From NCBI GenBank assembly GCA_030065315.1, contig JASJDB010000016.1, forward strand, positions 1-34,375: 34,375 nt of DNA, in the 5' to 3' direction. This document shows positions 26,321-34,375 of this stretch, piece after piece (within the stretch, counting starts at the first letter, position 1; each line of letters opens with the position of its first letter). This DNA is from Xenococcaceae cyanobacterium MO_167.B52 (GTDB lineage: Bacteria > Cyanobacteriota > Cyanobacteriia > Cyanobacteriales > Xenococcaceae). The position numbers and the translations under genes were made by a program. The notes under the pieces were generated by a model, which ran no database searches, was not told the DNA's origin, and saw only the letters and a program-made list of their open reading frames with translations.

Positions 26321-27542
26321 TTCTTTGTTTCCATCCAGGCATAGGATAATTTAACTTAATTAGAGCAATTTCTTCTGGAGCTACTACTCGGATTTTTCCA
26401 TCGACAATTTGGATTGTACCCATCGGCTTATCGATATTTTTGCCAGTTTCATCGAAGTTGATTTTGCCAAAAAAAGTTACTTCATTCAATTCTTTCATTG
26501 CTTCTCGCACAGCTTCTGTTTCCAGAGAGTCAGCTTCATCAATTGCCATTTGTAATGCTAGGGCTGCTGCGCTTGCTCCTGCTGCTTGATAGGTAGGAGG
26601 TTCACCCCATTTTGCTTGGTATTTTTCGGCATATTCCTCAGCCGTACCAAAGTAGTTTCCTTGATGTTGCATGGAACTTTCCCATTGGGTGGGACCAAAA
26701 ATGTATTCCGAATCCTCTCCCATTTCTTGGACGAATTTCGGATTGGAAGCACCTACGGTAAGAACCATTGCTTTGGGGTTAAAGTCTTGTTCTTTGGCAG
26801 AACGCACAAATAAAAGGGCGTCGTTAAAATGCCCTCCACCAACGAAAATATCAGGATTTAAAGATTTAAACTTACTAGTAATAGCACTGAGATCTGCTGT
26901 GTCCCTGGGATAAGTTTCTACTGCTAATACTTCCATCCCATAATCTTTTGCCCATTTTTGAGTCCCTTCCGCCACATTCGTGGGAAAAAGTGTGTCTTCG
27001 TAAGCTATTACGACGGTTTTAGCTCCTTTCTCACTTAGTGCTTTTAAGATGGATTGAGTGAAATAGCTGGCTGGAGTATAGACACTAAATAAATTTTGAA
27101 ACCCGCGAGTAAATAGAGAATCTCCAGAAGCTCCACCAGAAACCATAACTTTATCATATTTTTCTGCGATCGCGCTAGCACTTTTGGTCAATCCAGAACT
27201 ATAGGGAGCTAATAAAAAATCTACTTGATCTTCCGTGATTAATTTCTCTACTAGTTTTGCTGTGGTGTCAGGGCTACTTTCATCATCATAATAAACTATT
27301 TCGACTTGGTAATTGCGATCGCCTACTTCAATGCCACCTTGACTATTAATCCAATCTTCCCACAGTTCATATCCTTGGCGAGTATCTTTTCCTTCCCGAG
27401 CATATTTACCTGTATCACTTACTGCTGCACCAATTTTAATGGTTTTAGTAGAACTATCTGGATTTTCTGCGCTCTGTTGATTACAAGCCGTAGTTAATGC
27501 CAAAGAAGCTAGTAATAAAGGCGTGATCAGCCAACTTTTCAT
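26292..27542 (-). CDS. Branched-chain/neutral amino-acid ABC transporter substrate-binding lipoprotein (LivK type)
   Basis: The 416-aa protein has a signal peptide ending in TTAC (C20), a loose lipobox. The type I periplasmic binding fold begins IKIGAAVSDTGKYAREGKD, has the hinge segment around APYSSGLTKSASAIAEKYD and ends with FFGKINFDETGKN. The twin-Arg start and sequence style of UrtA are absent, so urea is not favoured; hydrophobic or neutral amino acids are likeliest. It is first in a three-gene operon, with a good promoter at 27584-27612. Confidence 0.88.
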   Translation of the reverse strand: MKSWLITPLLLASLALTTACNQQSAENPDSSTKTIKIGAAVSDTGKYAREGKDTRQGYELWEDWINSQGGIEVGDRNYQVEIVYYDDESSPDTTAKLVEKLITEDQVDFLLAPYSSGLTKSASAIAEKYDKVMVSGGASGDSLFTRGFQNLFSVYTPASYFTQSILKALSEKGAKTVVIAYEDTLFPTNVAEGTQKWAKDYGMEVLAVETYPRDTADLSAITSKFKSLNPDIFVGGGHFNDALLFVRSAKEQDFNPKAMVLTVGASNPKFVQEMGEDSEYIFGPTQWESSMQHQGNYFGTAEEYAEKYQAKWGEPPTYQAAGASAAALALQMAIDEADSLETEAVREAMKELNEVTFFGKINFDETGKNIDKPMGTIQIVDGKIRVVAPEEIALIKLNYPMPGWKQRNESVSSSSN

Positions 27543-27583
27543 AGTTTTATTTAATAGGTTAAATTTTTCGTAACTATTAAGAT

Positions 27584-27612
27584 AGTATAAAGAAAATTTA
27601 ATTGGGTGACAA
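27584..27612 (-). promoter_or_regulatory. Sigma-70-type promoter for the LivK-LivH-LivM operon
   Basis: On the minus strand, TTGTCA (27607-27612) and TATACT (27584-27589) are separated by exactly 17 bases, about 40 bases before the ATG. An imperfect inverted repeat (ACTAT-N4-ATAGT, 27574-27587) overlaps the -10 box and could be an operator. Confidence 0.5.
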
Positions 27613-27812
27613 TATTTACTTACGTGATATCACTGAGTTTGATAGGGTCATGACTAAGCAATTATACTCAAGTTTTTTGTGATATTATGCTCGCAATATA
27701 AACGGCTAAAAATAGCGATAACCCAAAAAAAGTAACCTGGCTTCAAGATCACAGAAAAGAGATATTTTACTTTTTTCATTCTAATTTTGTTAAATAAATT
27801 ATTAGTTTAGTT

Positions 27813-30110
27813 ATGAATATATCATTGTTCAACAGCTTAAAATTTAGGATGCCATTAGTGGTTTTAGGAGGAGTTTTACCTCTAATTTTAGTTGCTATTT
27901 ACATTGCCAGTGATCACGCAGCTAAAACCATTCGCCAAGAAGCCAAAGAGAATCTAATTATTAAAACTAAAACCCTTGCAGAGTCAGTATCAAGATGGGA
28001 GGAATCAAATATCTTAGCTCTAGGAACTCTAACTGAGCAGCCAGATATTGTTAGTATGAACCCAGAGCAACAAAAGCCAGTTTTAGACACTATAGCAAAC
28101 AATTATAAACATATTTATTTAGCGCACACTGTTGATCAAAATGGCTGGATTATGGCTCGTAGCGATGAAAAAAAACCAGGGGGATATCGTGCAGATCGCA
28201 CTTGGTTTAAGAATCCTATGTCAGGTGCTGATCTAACTCGTCAACTATTAATTAGTCGCACCATAGAGCAACCAGCCTTATGTTTGTCTGCACCCATTAG
28301 AACCGATAAATTAAACATATTGGGAGTAACGGCAATATGTTCAGATTTACAAGCTTTAACTCAACAAGTAGGGCAGCTAAAATTTGGTGAAACGGGTTAT
28401 GCCTTTATTGTGGATGAGTCTGGTTCAGTTTTAGCTCATCCTGATCCCAAATACTTATCAGGCAGTAAACTCAAAGATGTAAGCTACTATCCCCCAGTAA
28501 AACATTTCTTAGCTGGTAATACAGGTGACAATATTTTCAACTTTTTTGATGAGGTAAATTGGATATCTTACCAGGTTCCTCTCAATAATGGTTGGGGTGT
28601 AATAGTAGTTCAACAAAAAGCCGAATTTTTGAAGAGTGAACAAGATTTTAAAAATCTGGCATTTTTTATCGCAGGGGTTGCTGTAATTACTGTGAGTTTT
28701 GTAACCAGTATTTTAGCAAATCATTTAATCGCTCCCATAACTAATCTTACCAATGCAGCTACTGCTATTGCTAGTGGTAAATTTGAGAAAAAAATCACTA
28801 TTAATCGTCAAGATGAGTTGGGAATATTAGCTAATGCTTTCAATAAAATGAAAGCAAATCTAAAAAATTTGTTTGCTAGTTTAGAGCATCGTATTGAAAT
28901 CAGAACTGCTGAATTAAAAGAAGCTAAGGATGCTGCGGAACAATCATCAGCGATCGCTTTGGCAGCCAATCAATCTAAAGATCGATTTATTGCTAATATC
29001 AGCCATGAACTGCTCACTCCTCTTCATAGTATTATTGGCTACAATCGATTGGTTCAACAAGATAAGAACATTAATCTTACTTATTCAAAACACTTAAAAG
29101 TAGTTGAAAAAAGTAGTGTTCATTTACTCAGTCTAATCAGCGATCTTTTGGATATTTCTCAATCCCGTCTCAACCAGATTACACTTAATCCTACTAATTT
29201 AAAATTGGAAAGTTTTTTAAATGAAGTAATAGAGATGATGAGTATGCAAGCTGAAGAGAAAAATATCATTCTTCAACATGAATATAATGATTTACCTCAA
29301 TGGATTAAAATCGATGAAAAAAGGTTAAGACAAATACTGGTAAATCTTTTAAATAATGCGATTAAATTTACTGAACGAGGAAAAGTCACTCTCAAAGTTA
29401 CTTCAGTCCCATCTAATAGCAACAATCATGATTCTCTTTCACGACAAAAATTAAGATTTTCCATCATCGATAATGGTATTGGTATGACGAGAGAAGACCT
29501 GAAAAAAATATTTAAACCTTTTGAACAAGCAGGAAACATTAAATCTAACAATGCTGGTGTAGGTTTAGGTTTATCAGTTGTTTCTGAATTAGTCAAATTG
29601 ATGGGTGGACAACTAAGAGTTAAAAGCCACTTGGGCATAGGCTCTATTTTTTGGGTAGATATTATAGTTCCAGTTTTAGCAAAAAACCAAGAAATTGAAC
29701 CTAAAATTTTACCTAGTAACATAGCCATGAATAGAGCAATTAAACCAAAGGTTTTAGTAGTAGATGATAAGGAAGTAAATCGCAAACTATTAATAGAAAT
29801 TTTAGCCCCCAAAGGATTTGAAATATTTACTGCTGAAAATGGAGACGAGATGTTTAAAATAGCAGAAAATATTCAACCAAATATTATTTTGTTAGATTTG
29901 TTTATGCCTGTTAAAACTGGTTTTACTACAGCCAAAGAACTGCGCCAAAATCCTAACCTTAAACATATTCCTATCATTGTAGTGACTGCCAGTTTAATTA
30001 CACAGGAAATGAGTGCTTATTTGGATTGTGAAGCTGTCCTATATAAACCTATTGATGAAGATAAATTATTGACGGTGTTAAATCAATATTTATCTCAAAG
30101 TGTTATTTAA
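27813..30110 (+). CDS. Hybrid sensor histidine kinase with Cache sensor and receiver domain
   Basis: This 765-aa membrane protein has TM1 (about 15-33), a double-Cache-like periplasmic sensor (36-270) and TM2 (280-303). HAMP (304-357), a short coiled coil, HisKA (385-455) with H398 in SHELLTPL, HATPase (495-620; NNAIKF, DNGIGM, GVGLGLS) and a receiver domain (646-763) with phosphoacceptor D695 and late Lys in LYKPID follow. The usual SHELRTPL is SHELLTPL; the Arg-to-Leu change next to the phospho-His is uncommon. No response-regulator gene is adjacent. The ligand is unknown, though Cache domains often bind amino acids or small organic acids, and a transporter operon diverges from it. Confidence 0.9.
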   Translation: MNISLFNSLKFRMPLVVLGGVLPLILVAIYIASDHAAKTIRQEAKENLIIKTKTLAESVSRWEESNILALGTLTEQPDIVSMNPEQQKPVLDTIANNYKHIYLAHTVDQNGWIMARSDEKKPGGYRADRTWFKNPMSGADLTRQLLISRTIEQPALCLSAPIRTDKLNILGVTAICSDLQALTQQVGQLKFGETGYAFIVDESGSVLAHPDPKYLSGSKLKDVSYYPPVKHFLAGNTGDNIFNFFDEVNWISYQVPLNNGWGVIVVQQKAEFLKSEQDFKNLAFFIAGVAVITVSFVTSILANHLIAPITNLTNAATAIASGKFEKKITINRQDELGILANAFNKMKANLKNLFASLEHRIEIRTAELKEAKDAAEQSSAIALAANQSKDRFIANISHELLTPLHSIIGYNRLVQQDKNINLTYSKHLKVVEKSSVHLLSLISDLLDISQSRLNQITLNPTNLKLESFLNEVIEMMSMQAEEKNIILQHEYNDLPQWIKIDEKRLRQILVNLLNNAIKFTERGKVTLKVTSVPSNSNNHDSLSRQKLRFSIIDNGIGMTREDLKKIFKPFEQAGNIKSNNAGVGLGLSVVSELVKLMGGQLRVKSHLGIGSIFWVDIIVPVLAKNQEIEPKILPSNIAMNRAIKPKVLVVDDKEVNRKLLIEILAPKGFEIFTAENGDEMFKIAENIQPNIILLDLFMPVKTGFTTAKELRQNPNLKHIPIIVVTASLITQEMSAYLDCEAVLYKPIDEDKLLTVLNQYLSQSVI

Positions 30111-30147
30111 TTAAAGAACTTCTAATATCAGTACACAGAATTATTAT

Positions 30148-30290
30148 ACTAAATCCGCTTACCAAAGTATACTTTTAGTTTAAAGCATGGAATTAGCTTA
30201 AACCTTTCTGAATTCTACACGCGCAGCGCGGGCGACTCAAGCACTGGAATCAAGTTCCAGTGTTGCGCCCTTGACTACCGAAGGTCGTTC
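30148..30290 (-). mobile_element. MITE-like element, truncated inverted copy
   Basis: This is 143 bp in the orientation opposite to copy 1 (matching 16952-17094, also 143 bp), with the same ACTAAATCC end and central hairpin. It lacks the other 45 bp, and there is no partner ACTAAATCC end or flanking direct repeat. The break at 30290 is where the Cas12k-like sequence begins, so a deletion probably joined the two. Confidence 0.75.
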
Positions 30291-31150
30291 TCCATTTTAT
30301 CGCTCAATTCAAGATTGACAGAGTACTAGTCGAATATATCTATAAATCTTGGTTGAAACTTCAACAACGTTTAATTTTTCAATTACGTGGACAAGAGCGT
30401 TGGTTAACAATGCTCAAAAGTGATGAAGAACTAATCACTGAATGTGATTGTTCTTTAGAACAAATTCAGAACAAAGCTAAAAGAATTATTAACAATTTAG
30501 GTTCAGATCGAGAGCAGAATACTTCTAGTCAGTTGTTCAATTTATATGATTCGACACAAGATATTTTTAATCAATATGCGATCGCATACTTACTCAAAAA
30601 TGGCTGTAGAATTCCTAAAAAACCAGAAAATGCCAAAAAGTTTACTAACCGTCGTCGAAAGGCAGAAATCAAAGTAAATCGTTTAATAAAAAAACTTAAC
30701 GGTAAAGCTCCACAAGGCAGAGACTTAACAGGTCAAAAATGGTTGGATATGCTTCTGACAGCTACAACCAAAGTTCCTAAAGACGAAGCAGAGGCAAAAT
30801 CTTGGCAAGATGCACTTTTAACTAAAGCTAAATCAGTTCCTTATCCTATCGCTTATGAATCCAACGAAGACATAACATGGATTAAAAATGATCGAGGTCG
30901 GCTCTGTGTCAAATTTAACGGTTTAGGGGAATTCACCTTTGAAATCTATTGCAATAAAAGACAATTGACTATATTCCAACGCTTCTATGAAGACCAACAA
31001 ATAAAAAAAGCCAGCAAAAATAATCATTCTAGTGCGTTATTCACTCTCCGTTCAGCAAGAATAGCTTGGCAAGAAGGTAAAGGTAAAGATAAAGATAAAC
31101 CCTGGAATATTAATCGATTGATACTTTTCTGCACTTTCGATACTTTATAG
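30291..31150 (+). pseudogene. cas12k: Internal fragment of Cas12k, effector of type V-K CRISPR-associated transposons
   Basis: The frame is open from inside the MITE copy; from about 30323 it reads LVEYIYKSWLKLQ, then ERWLTMLKSDEEL, AIAYLLKNGC, GRDLTGQKWLDMLLTATTKV, EAEAKSWQDALL, AYESNEDITW and SSALFTLRSARIAWQEG. From memory these match known Cas12k proteins residue for residue over long runs and in the same order. The fragment covers very roughly residues 85-350 of about 640. The N-terminus is lost at the MITE junction and the RuvC-like C-terminal half is missing: after FDT, where relatives have RLW or RMW, an Arg codon is absent and TAG replaces the Trp codon. A TTG at 30353 could start a 265-aa product, but it could not act as Cas12k. 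No tnsB, tnsC, tniQ or CRISPR array is nearby. Confidence 0.85.
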
Positions 31151-31978
31151 AAAAGGCTGGGAATACCCTCAGCATTTATGCAGGGTGCGATTCGTTCCTA
31201 CGAAATCCTCAATCTGAGGAGGGATGTAGGGCTTTCTTAAGAGTAACCCCTACTGGGTAGAGTTCGCACTTTTAAATCCTCTTAAGAATGACAACTTGTG
31301 TTCCATCAAAGTGAGGTGAGTAACCTAGAAAACCAAGTCTTTGCACCCTTGTGCGGGGTGAAAAGCATAGAGCGTCCCCTCTGGTGACGGAGGAGAGAAG
31401 TTTCCCTTATCTCTGGGACGACAACCCAGAGGTAATATGCGGGACTAAAAGCGGGCAGAGTAAATTGCTGAAAACGCCTAACCGCAAGCAAGAGTTCTAT
31501 AACCGACCCTGGACTGAGATTATCTCAAGGAAAAGGACATCGTGGGGTAGAAAAGTTCTAAACGAATTATCTACAGAACCATCTTAAAATGCTGACAGGG
31601 GATATAAGCTAGTGGAAAATCCCACACCCTGTGAACCAAAATAACGGTAAGAACTAAGATATACGAGATTCTTGCGTTTTCGTATCGCACAATCAGTTCT
31701 CATAGGTGGACAGATGAACCCTAAAGGACTCAATCAATGGAACACAGGAACGAAATAACACAGTCTCATCCCCAGATTAACTGGTAGGTATTAGTCAGCA
31801 CCGTATGATGAGGTTGTGAAAGATGGGTCAAGAAGCAAATGCCTAACCTGAAATCACAGGTAATGCCAGAAAAAGGATGGGGTAACGCCCAGGATATGCA
31901 GACGTGACTCGCAATGTATCGATGTGTAAAGTAACGAGTAGTAGCAAATATGCCTAAAACAGATTCACCCCCCTACAT

Positions 31979-32028
31979 CCCCCCTAACAGGGGGGACACC
32001 ATATGTTCTCTCTCCTTTCAGGAGAGAG
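31979..32028. repeat. C/G-rich palindromic repeat inside the intron
   Basis: Hairpins CCCCCCT/AGGGGGG (31979-31995) and CTCTCTCCT/AGGAGAGAG (32008-32028) lie side by side between MPKTD and TVGWSD of the RT frame. They keep that frame, unlike the following repeat. Confidence 0.6.
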
Positions 32029-32073
32029 GTAGAGAGAGGTCGAATACTGTAGGATGGAGCGATACCAATTGGC

Positions 32074-32120
32074 GATCCCCCCAAGCCCCCCTTAACAAGG
32101 GGGGAATGGAAGGGGGGATT
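32074..32120. repeat. Nested palindromic repeat disrupting the RT frame
   Basis: An inner hairpin CCCCCCTT/AAGGGGGG (32086-32104) lies inside an outer ATCCCCCC...GGGGGGAT pair. It is a common type of small dispersed repeat in cyanobacteria and sits between two halves of the conserved RT-0 region. Confidence 0.6.
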
Positions 32121-32196
32121 TAAGCTACAAAAGAAGATTTACGCAGCATCTCGTCGTGGAGATGTTAGAAAAGTTAGAAAACTCCAAAAAACTCTA

Positions 32197-33921
32197 ATGA
32201 GTTCGTGGTCAAATAAAGTGTTATCGGTTCGTAAGGTAACTCAAGATAATCGAGGTCGAAAAACGGCAGGAGTGGATGGAGTTCATACATTATCCCCAGA
32301 AGAACGTTTAAAACTCGTAGGTCAACTGAAAGTTACTGGCAAAAGTAATCCTACTCGTCGAGTTTGGATACCAAAACCTGGAACAGAAGAGAAAAGACCA
32401 TTAGGAATCCCAACAATACACGACCGAGCATTACAAAATGTGGTGAAAACTGCATTAGAACCAGAATGGGAGGCTCTATTTGAACCAAACAGTTATGGTT
32501 TCCGACCAGGAAGGTCATGTCAGGATGCAATATGGCAAATTAAAAACAGCATACAAAATAGTCCTAAGTTTATTCTAGATGCTGACATTGCCAAATGTTT
32601 TGACCGCATCAACCACTTAGCCCTACTCCAAAAACTTGGGTATAAAGGAAAAATCAGGCAACAAATCAAAGCTTGGTTAAAATCAGGAGTCATTGACCAA
32701 GGGGTATTCACTGACACATCTGAGGGAACAATGCAGGGAGGAGTAATAAGTCCTCTACTTGCTAACATTGCCCTCCACGGTATGGAAACAATGTTAATGG
32801 AATTTGCTAAAACCCTCGACATGAGGAGAAAAGACAAACCTAATTGGCAAGTAAGTTGGCAATTGAAAGTTAAATCATTAACGTTTATTCGCTATGCCGA
32901 CGACTTTCTCCTAATACACAAAGACCTAACCGTTGTCCAAAGATGCAGAGAGATAATCTCTGAGTGGTTAAAAGACATAGGATTGGAACTAAAACCTAGT
33001 AAAACCAGAATTGCTCATACGTTATACCCAGACAAGAGCGAAGATGGCAAAGCAGGATTAGACTTCTTGGGATACCATATCCGACAATTTCCAGTAGGAA
33101 AACATAGAAGCGCAATACATCCTAGCAATCAAGAAAAACTCGGTTTTAGAACCCTCATTACACCATCAAAGGATGCCTGTAAGAAACATCAACTCGAACT
33201 TAAAAGAGTAATTAGAAAACATAAATACTCCCATCAAGCACGTCTCATTAACGAGCTTAACCCAATAATCAGAGGATGGACAAATTATTATCAATTCTCT
33301 GATGCACAAACAAAGGGAGAACTTACAAGGCAAGATTACCTACTGTTCCAGAAACTTAGAGCCTGGGCTAGACACCGCACAGGTGAATGGTACAAAGCCG
33401 CAAGGAAATACTGGACAAAAATAGGCGACAATAACTGGGTCTTCGCAACCAGGCAAGAGGACGCGAACCCCTTACGGTTACTTTCACATACTGAATTTGG
33501 CAGCAGTTCCACTGAGTATGTCAAAGTTAAGGGCGAAGATAGTCCATTTAATGGCAAACTGGTTTACTGGAGTACCAGAATGGGACGCAGTCCTGATATG
33601 CCTTCTCGAAAAGCATCGTTGCTTAAGAGACAAAAAGGGGTATGTCCCTGGTGTTGCCTACACTTCCGTGAAGGAGACATCCTAGAAGAAGACCATATAC
33701 TAGCCCGCGCCCTCGGTGGCAGAGATGAGTATAAAAATCTTCAACTGCTTCACGGACATTGCCACGATGCAAAAACTGCCTTAGATTTATCCTACATAAG
33801 AGAAAACAGCCTCAAGAAACACTTGAAGCACATCAACAAGGAATTAGATAAACACAACTGGTTCTGGAAAGATGACATCTTGTGTATTCAAAGGAAATCA
33901 AAAGGTAGAGAGTCCTACTGA
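32197..33921 (+). CDS. ltrA: Group II intron reverse transcriptase/maturase with HNH endonuclease
   Basis: The 574-aa readable part has RT motifs in order: PLGIPTIHDRALQNV, the YGFRPGRSCQDA stretch, DADIAKCFDRINH, TMQGGVISPLLANI and the catalytic FIRYADDFLLI. A maturase X domain (RGWTNYYQFSD) and a C-terminal HNH endonuclease (CPWC, EEDHILARALGG, LLHGHCHDAKT) follow. Such proteins help the intron splice and copy itself into DNA. The conserved frame reaches back to about 32122 (KLQKKIYAAS, RRGDVRKVRKLQKTL) but no start codon precedes the ATG at 32197, so about 50 N-terminal residues are lost. Activity without that part is uncertain; RT, X and HNH are otherwise intact. Confidence 0.9.
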   Translation: MSSWSNKVLSVRKVTQDNRGRKTAGVDGVHTLSPEERLKLVGQLKVTGKSNPTRRVWIPKPGTEEKRPLGIPTIHDRALQNVVKTALEPEWEALFEPNSYGFRPGRSCQDAIWQIKNSIQNSPKFILDADIAKCFDRINHLALLQKLGYKGKIRQQIKAWLKSGVIDQGVFTDTSEGTMQGGVISPLLANIALHGMETMLMEFAKTLDMRRKDKPNWQVSWQLKVKSLTFIRYADDFLLIHKDLTVVQRCREIISEWLKDIGLELKPSKTRIAHTLYPDKSEDGKAGLDFLGYHIRQFPVGKHRSAIHPSNQEKLGFRTLITPSKDACKKHQLELKRVIRKHKYSHQARLINELNPIIRGWTNYYQFSDAQTKGELTRQDYLLFQKLRAWARHRTGEWYKAARKYWTKIGDNNWVFATRQEDANPLRLLSHTEFGSSSTEYVKVKGEDSPFNGKLVYWSTRMGRSPDMPSRKASLLKRQKGVCPWCCLHFREGDILEEDHILARALGGRDEYKNLQLLHGHCHDAKTALDLSYIRENSLKKHLKHINKELDKHNWFWKDDILCIQRKSKGRESY

Positions 33922-33941
33922 CAAGGGTAGATATGTTGAGT

Positions 33942-33976
33942 AGCCGTGTGATGGGAAATCTATCACGCACGGTTTC
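33942..33976 (+). ncRNA. Group II intron domain V
   Basis: This 35-nt hairpin carries the catalytic AGC at its base (AGCCGTG...CACGGTT), a two-base bulge region and a GAAA-type tetraloop (GGGAAATC). It is the most conserved RNA element of group II introns and lies 20 bases after the RT stop. Confidence 0.9.
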
Positions 33977-34017
33977 GGAGAGGAGGGAGAGAGTGGAAAC
34001 ACTCCTCTCGACCTGAC

Positions 34018-34375
34018 GGGGTGACAAGCAACCTATAAGTTAGGCAGGACAGGCTTTCTGTGATTGCGATCGCTGAAAAGATTTGAGTAATATTTTGCTC
34101 AAAATCATCCTTAAATCCTAATCCCTCCTTATGAAATAAAGATAAATTCATTGATCTTTTCGTGCCGTTATAGTCTAAAAAGCCCGCCCTGCCGTACCTT
34201 TGACTGTGCTGTCACCCTGTCAGCCTCTCGACCTTAATGGGTAGTTCATCTAAGGATTTTAATAAGCCCTAATTACCATAAGAAAAACTAATATTATAGA
34301 TAAGATTATTTTTGTTACATTAGTTAACAATTGCTCTAAGATGATTACATACATCAAAAATACATTCATTTCAAC
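34018..34375. other. Intron 3' flank without a recognised gene
   Basis: The first bases (GGGGTGACAAGC) would rejoin the hairpin at 31165-31184 after splicing. A HIP1 site occurs near 34066. The last 80 bp are AT-rich with TTGTTACATT and TTAACAATTG and could be the promoter region of a gene beyond the window. The Cas12k sequence does not resume here. Confidence 0.5.

Larger units (their letters stand above)
31950..32121 (+). pseudogene. Broken 5' part of the intron RT frame
   Basis: An ATG at 31950 opens a frame MPKTD, then repeat-derived residues, then TVGWSDTNWR, a typical RT-0 start. It continues into a second repeat and stops at a TAA at 32120-32122. The rest of the RT (KLQKKIYAAS from about 32122) is in another frame. 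The normal joining segment between NWR and KLQ is missing, so the repeat at 32074-32120 caused a frameshift. Confidence 0.55.
31185..34017 (+). mobile_element. Group II intron with intron-encoded protein
   Basis: The 5' end GTGCGA at 31185 is the canonical group II boundary. About 765 nt of structured RNA (domains I-III) precede the ORF in domain IV. Domain V is a clear hairpin at 33942-33976, and domain VI follows with a GAAA-type loop (near 33993) and a candidate branch A near 34011, ending GAC at 34017, consistent with a 3' AY end. Boundaries are by inspection. The intron interrupts a hairpin (31165-31184 plus 34018 onward). The unmarked 3' exon region to 34375 holds no gene. Confidence 0.85.

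Noticed and set aside
24422-27542. Urea transporter UrtABC
   Set aside because: The binding protein lacks UrtA-type start and motifs; LivKHM type fits better.
31306-31587. ORFs on both strands near 31400
   Set aside because: They lie within group II intron RNA domains.
34018-34375. Continuation of cas12k after the intron
   Set aside because: No RuvC motif or Cas12k-like reading frame was found; stops are frequent.

Overview
The window is chromosomal DNA of a low-GC cyanobacterium. It carries psaE (photosystem I), HIP1 octamers (GCGATCGC) scattered over most of its length, short heptamer repeat tracts between genes and Pkn2-type Ser/Thr kinases. The exact genus cannot be read from the sequence.

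Region 1 (1-16897, all on the + strand) looks like one signalling locus of at least 13 genes. It opens with the 3' end of a P-loop GTPase-like gene and a complete paralogue. These are followed by a one-TM protein that may be a GTPase-associated protein (GAP1-like), a multi-TM protein with a degenerate FHA-like tail, a secreted and membrane-anchored vWA protein, a lipoprotein with an ARC6/IMS-like domain, a vWA-multi-TM-FHA-like protein, a small unknown, and a soluble vWA protein whose tail carries three TVKM threonine motifs. A compact four-gene set closes it: zinc ribbon-FHA, pseudokinase-PP2C, zinc ribbon-kinase-FHA and zinc ribbon-kinase-TPR. It combines a writer (kinases), eraser (PP2C), readers (FHA) and several possible vWA targets or scaffolds with a GTPase and membrane or envelope parts. 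The parts recall TerY-P triads (vWA, PP2C, kinase) and GTPase/GAP1/vWA ternary systems, but this full combination is not one I can name.

Region 2 (16898-30110) is mostly ordinary: a 188-bp MITE-like element, a cupin gene and a polar amino-acid binding protein, a DUF6391-like membrane gene, psaE, mutM, murD, a 1.2-kb gene-less stretch full of hairpins and likely IS200/IS605 debris, a small unknown, a LivM-LivH-LivK-type transporter without its ATPases, and a hybrid histidine kinase with a Cache sensor.

Region 3 (30111-34375) is a graveyard of mobile DNA. A second, truncated copy of the MITE-like element abuts an internal fragment of Cas12k, the effector of type V-K CRISPR-associated transposons. 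Next comes a complete-looking group II intron (about 31185-34017), inserted in the 3' arm of a hairpin. Its reverse transcriptase reading frame has itself been hit at the 5' end by two C/G-rich palindromic repeats. No CRISPR array, tRNA or rRNA gene was found.
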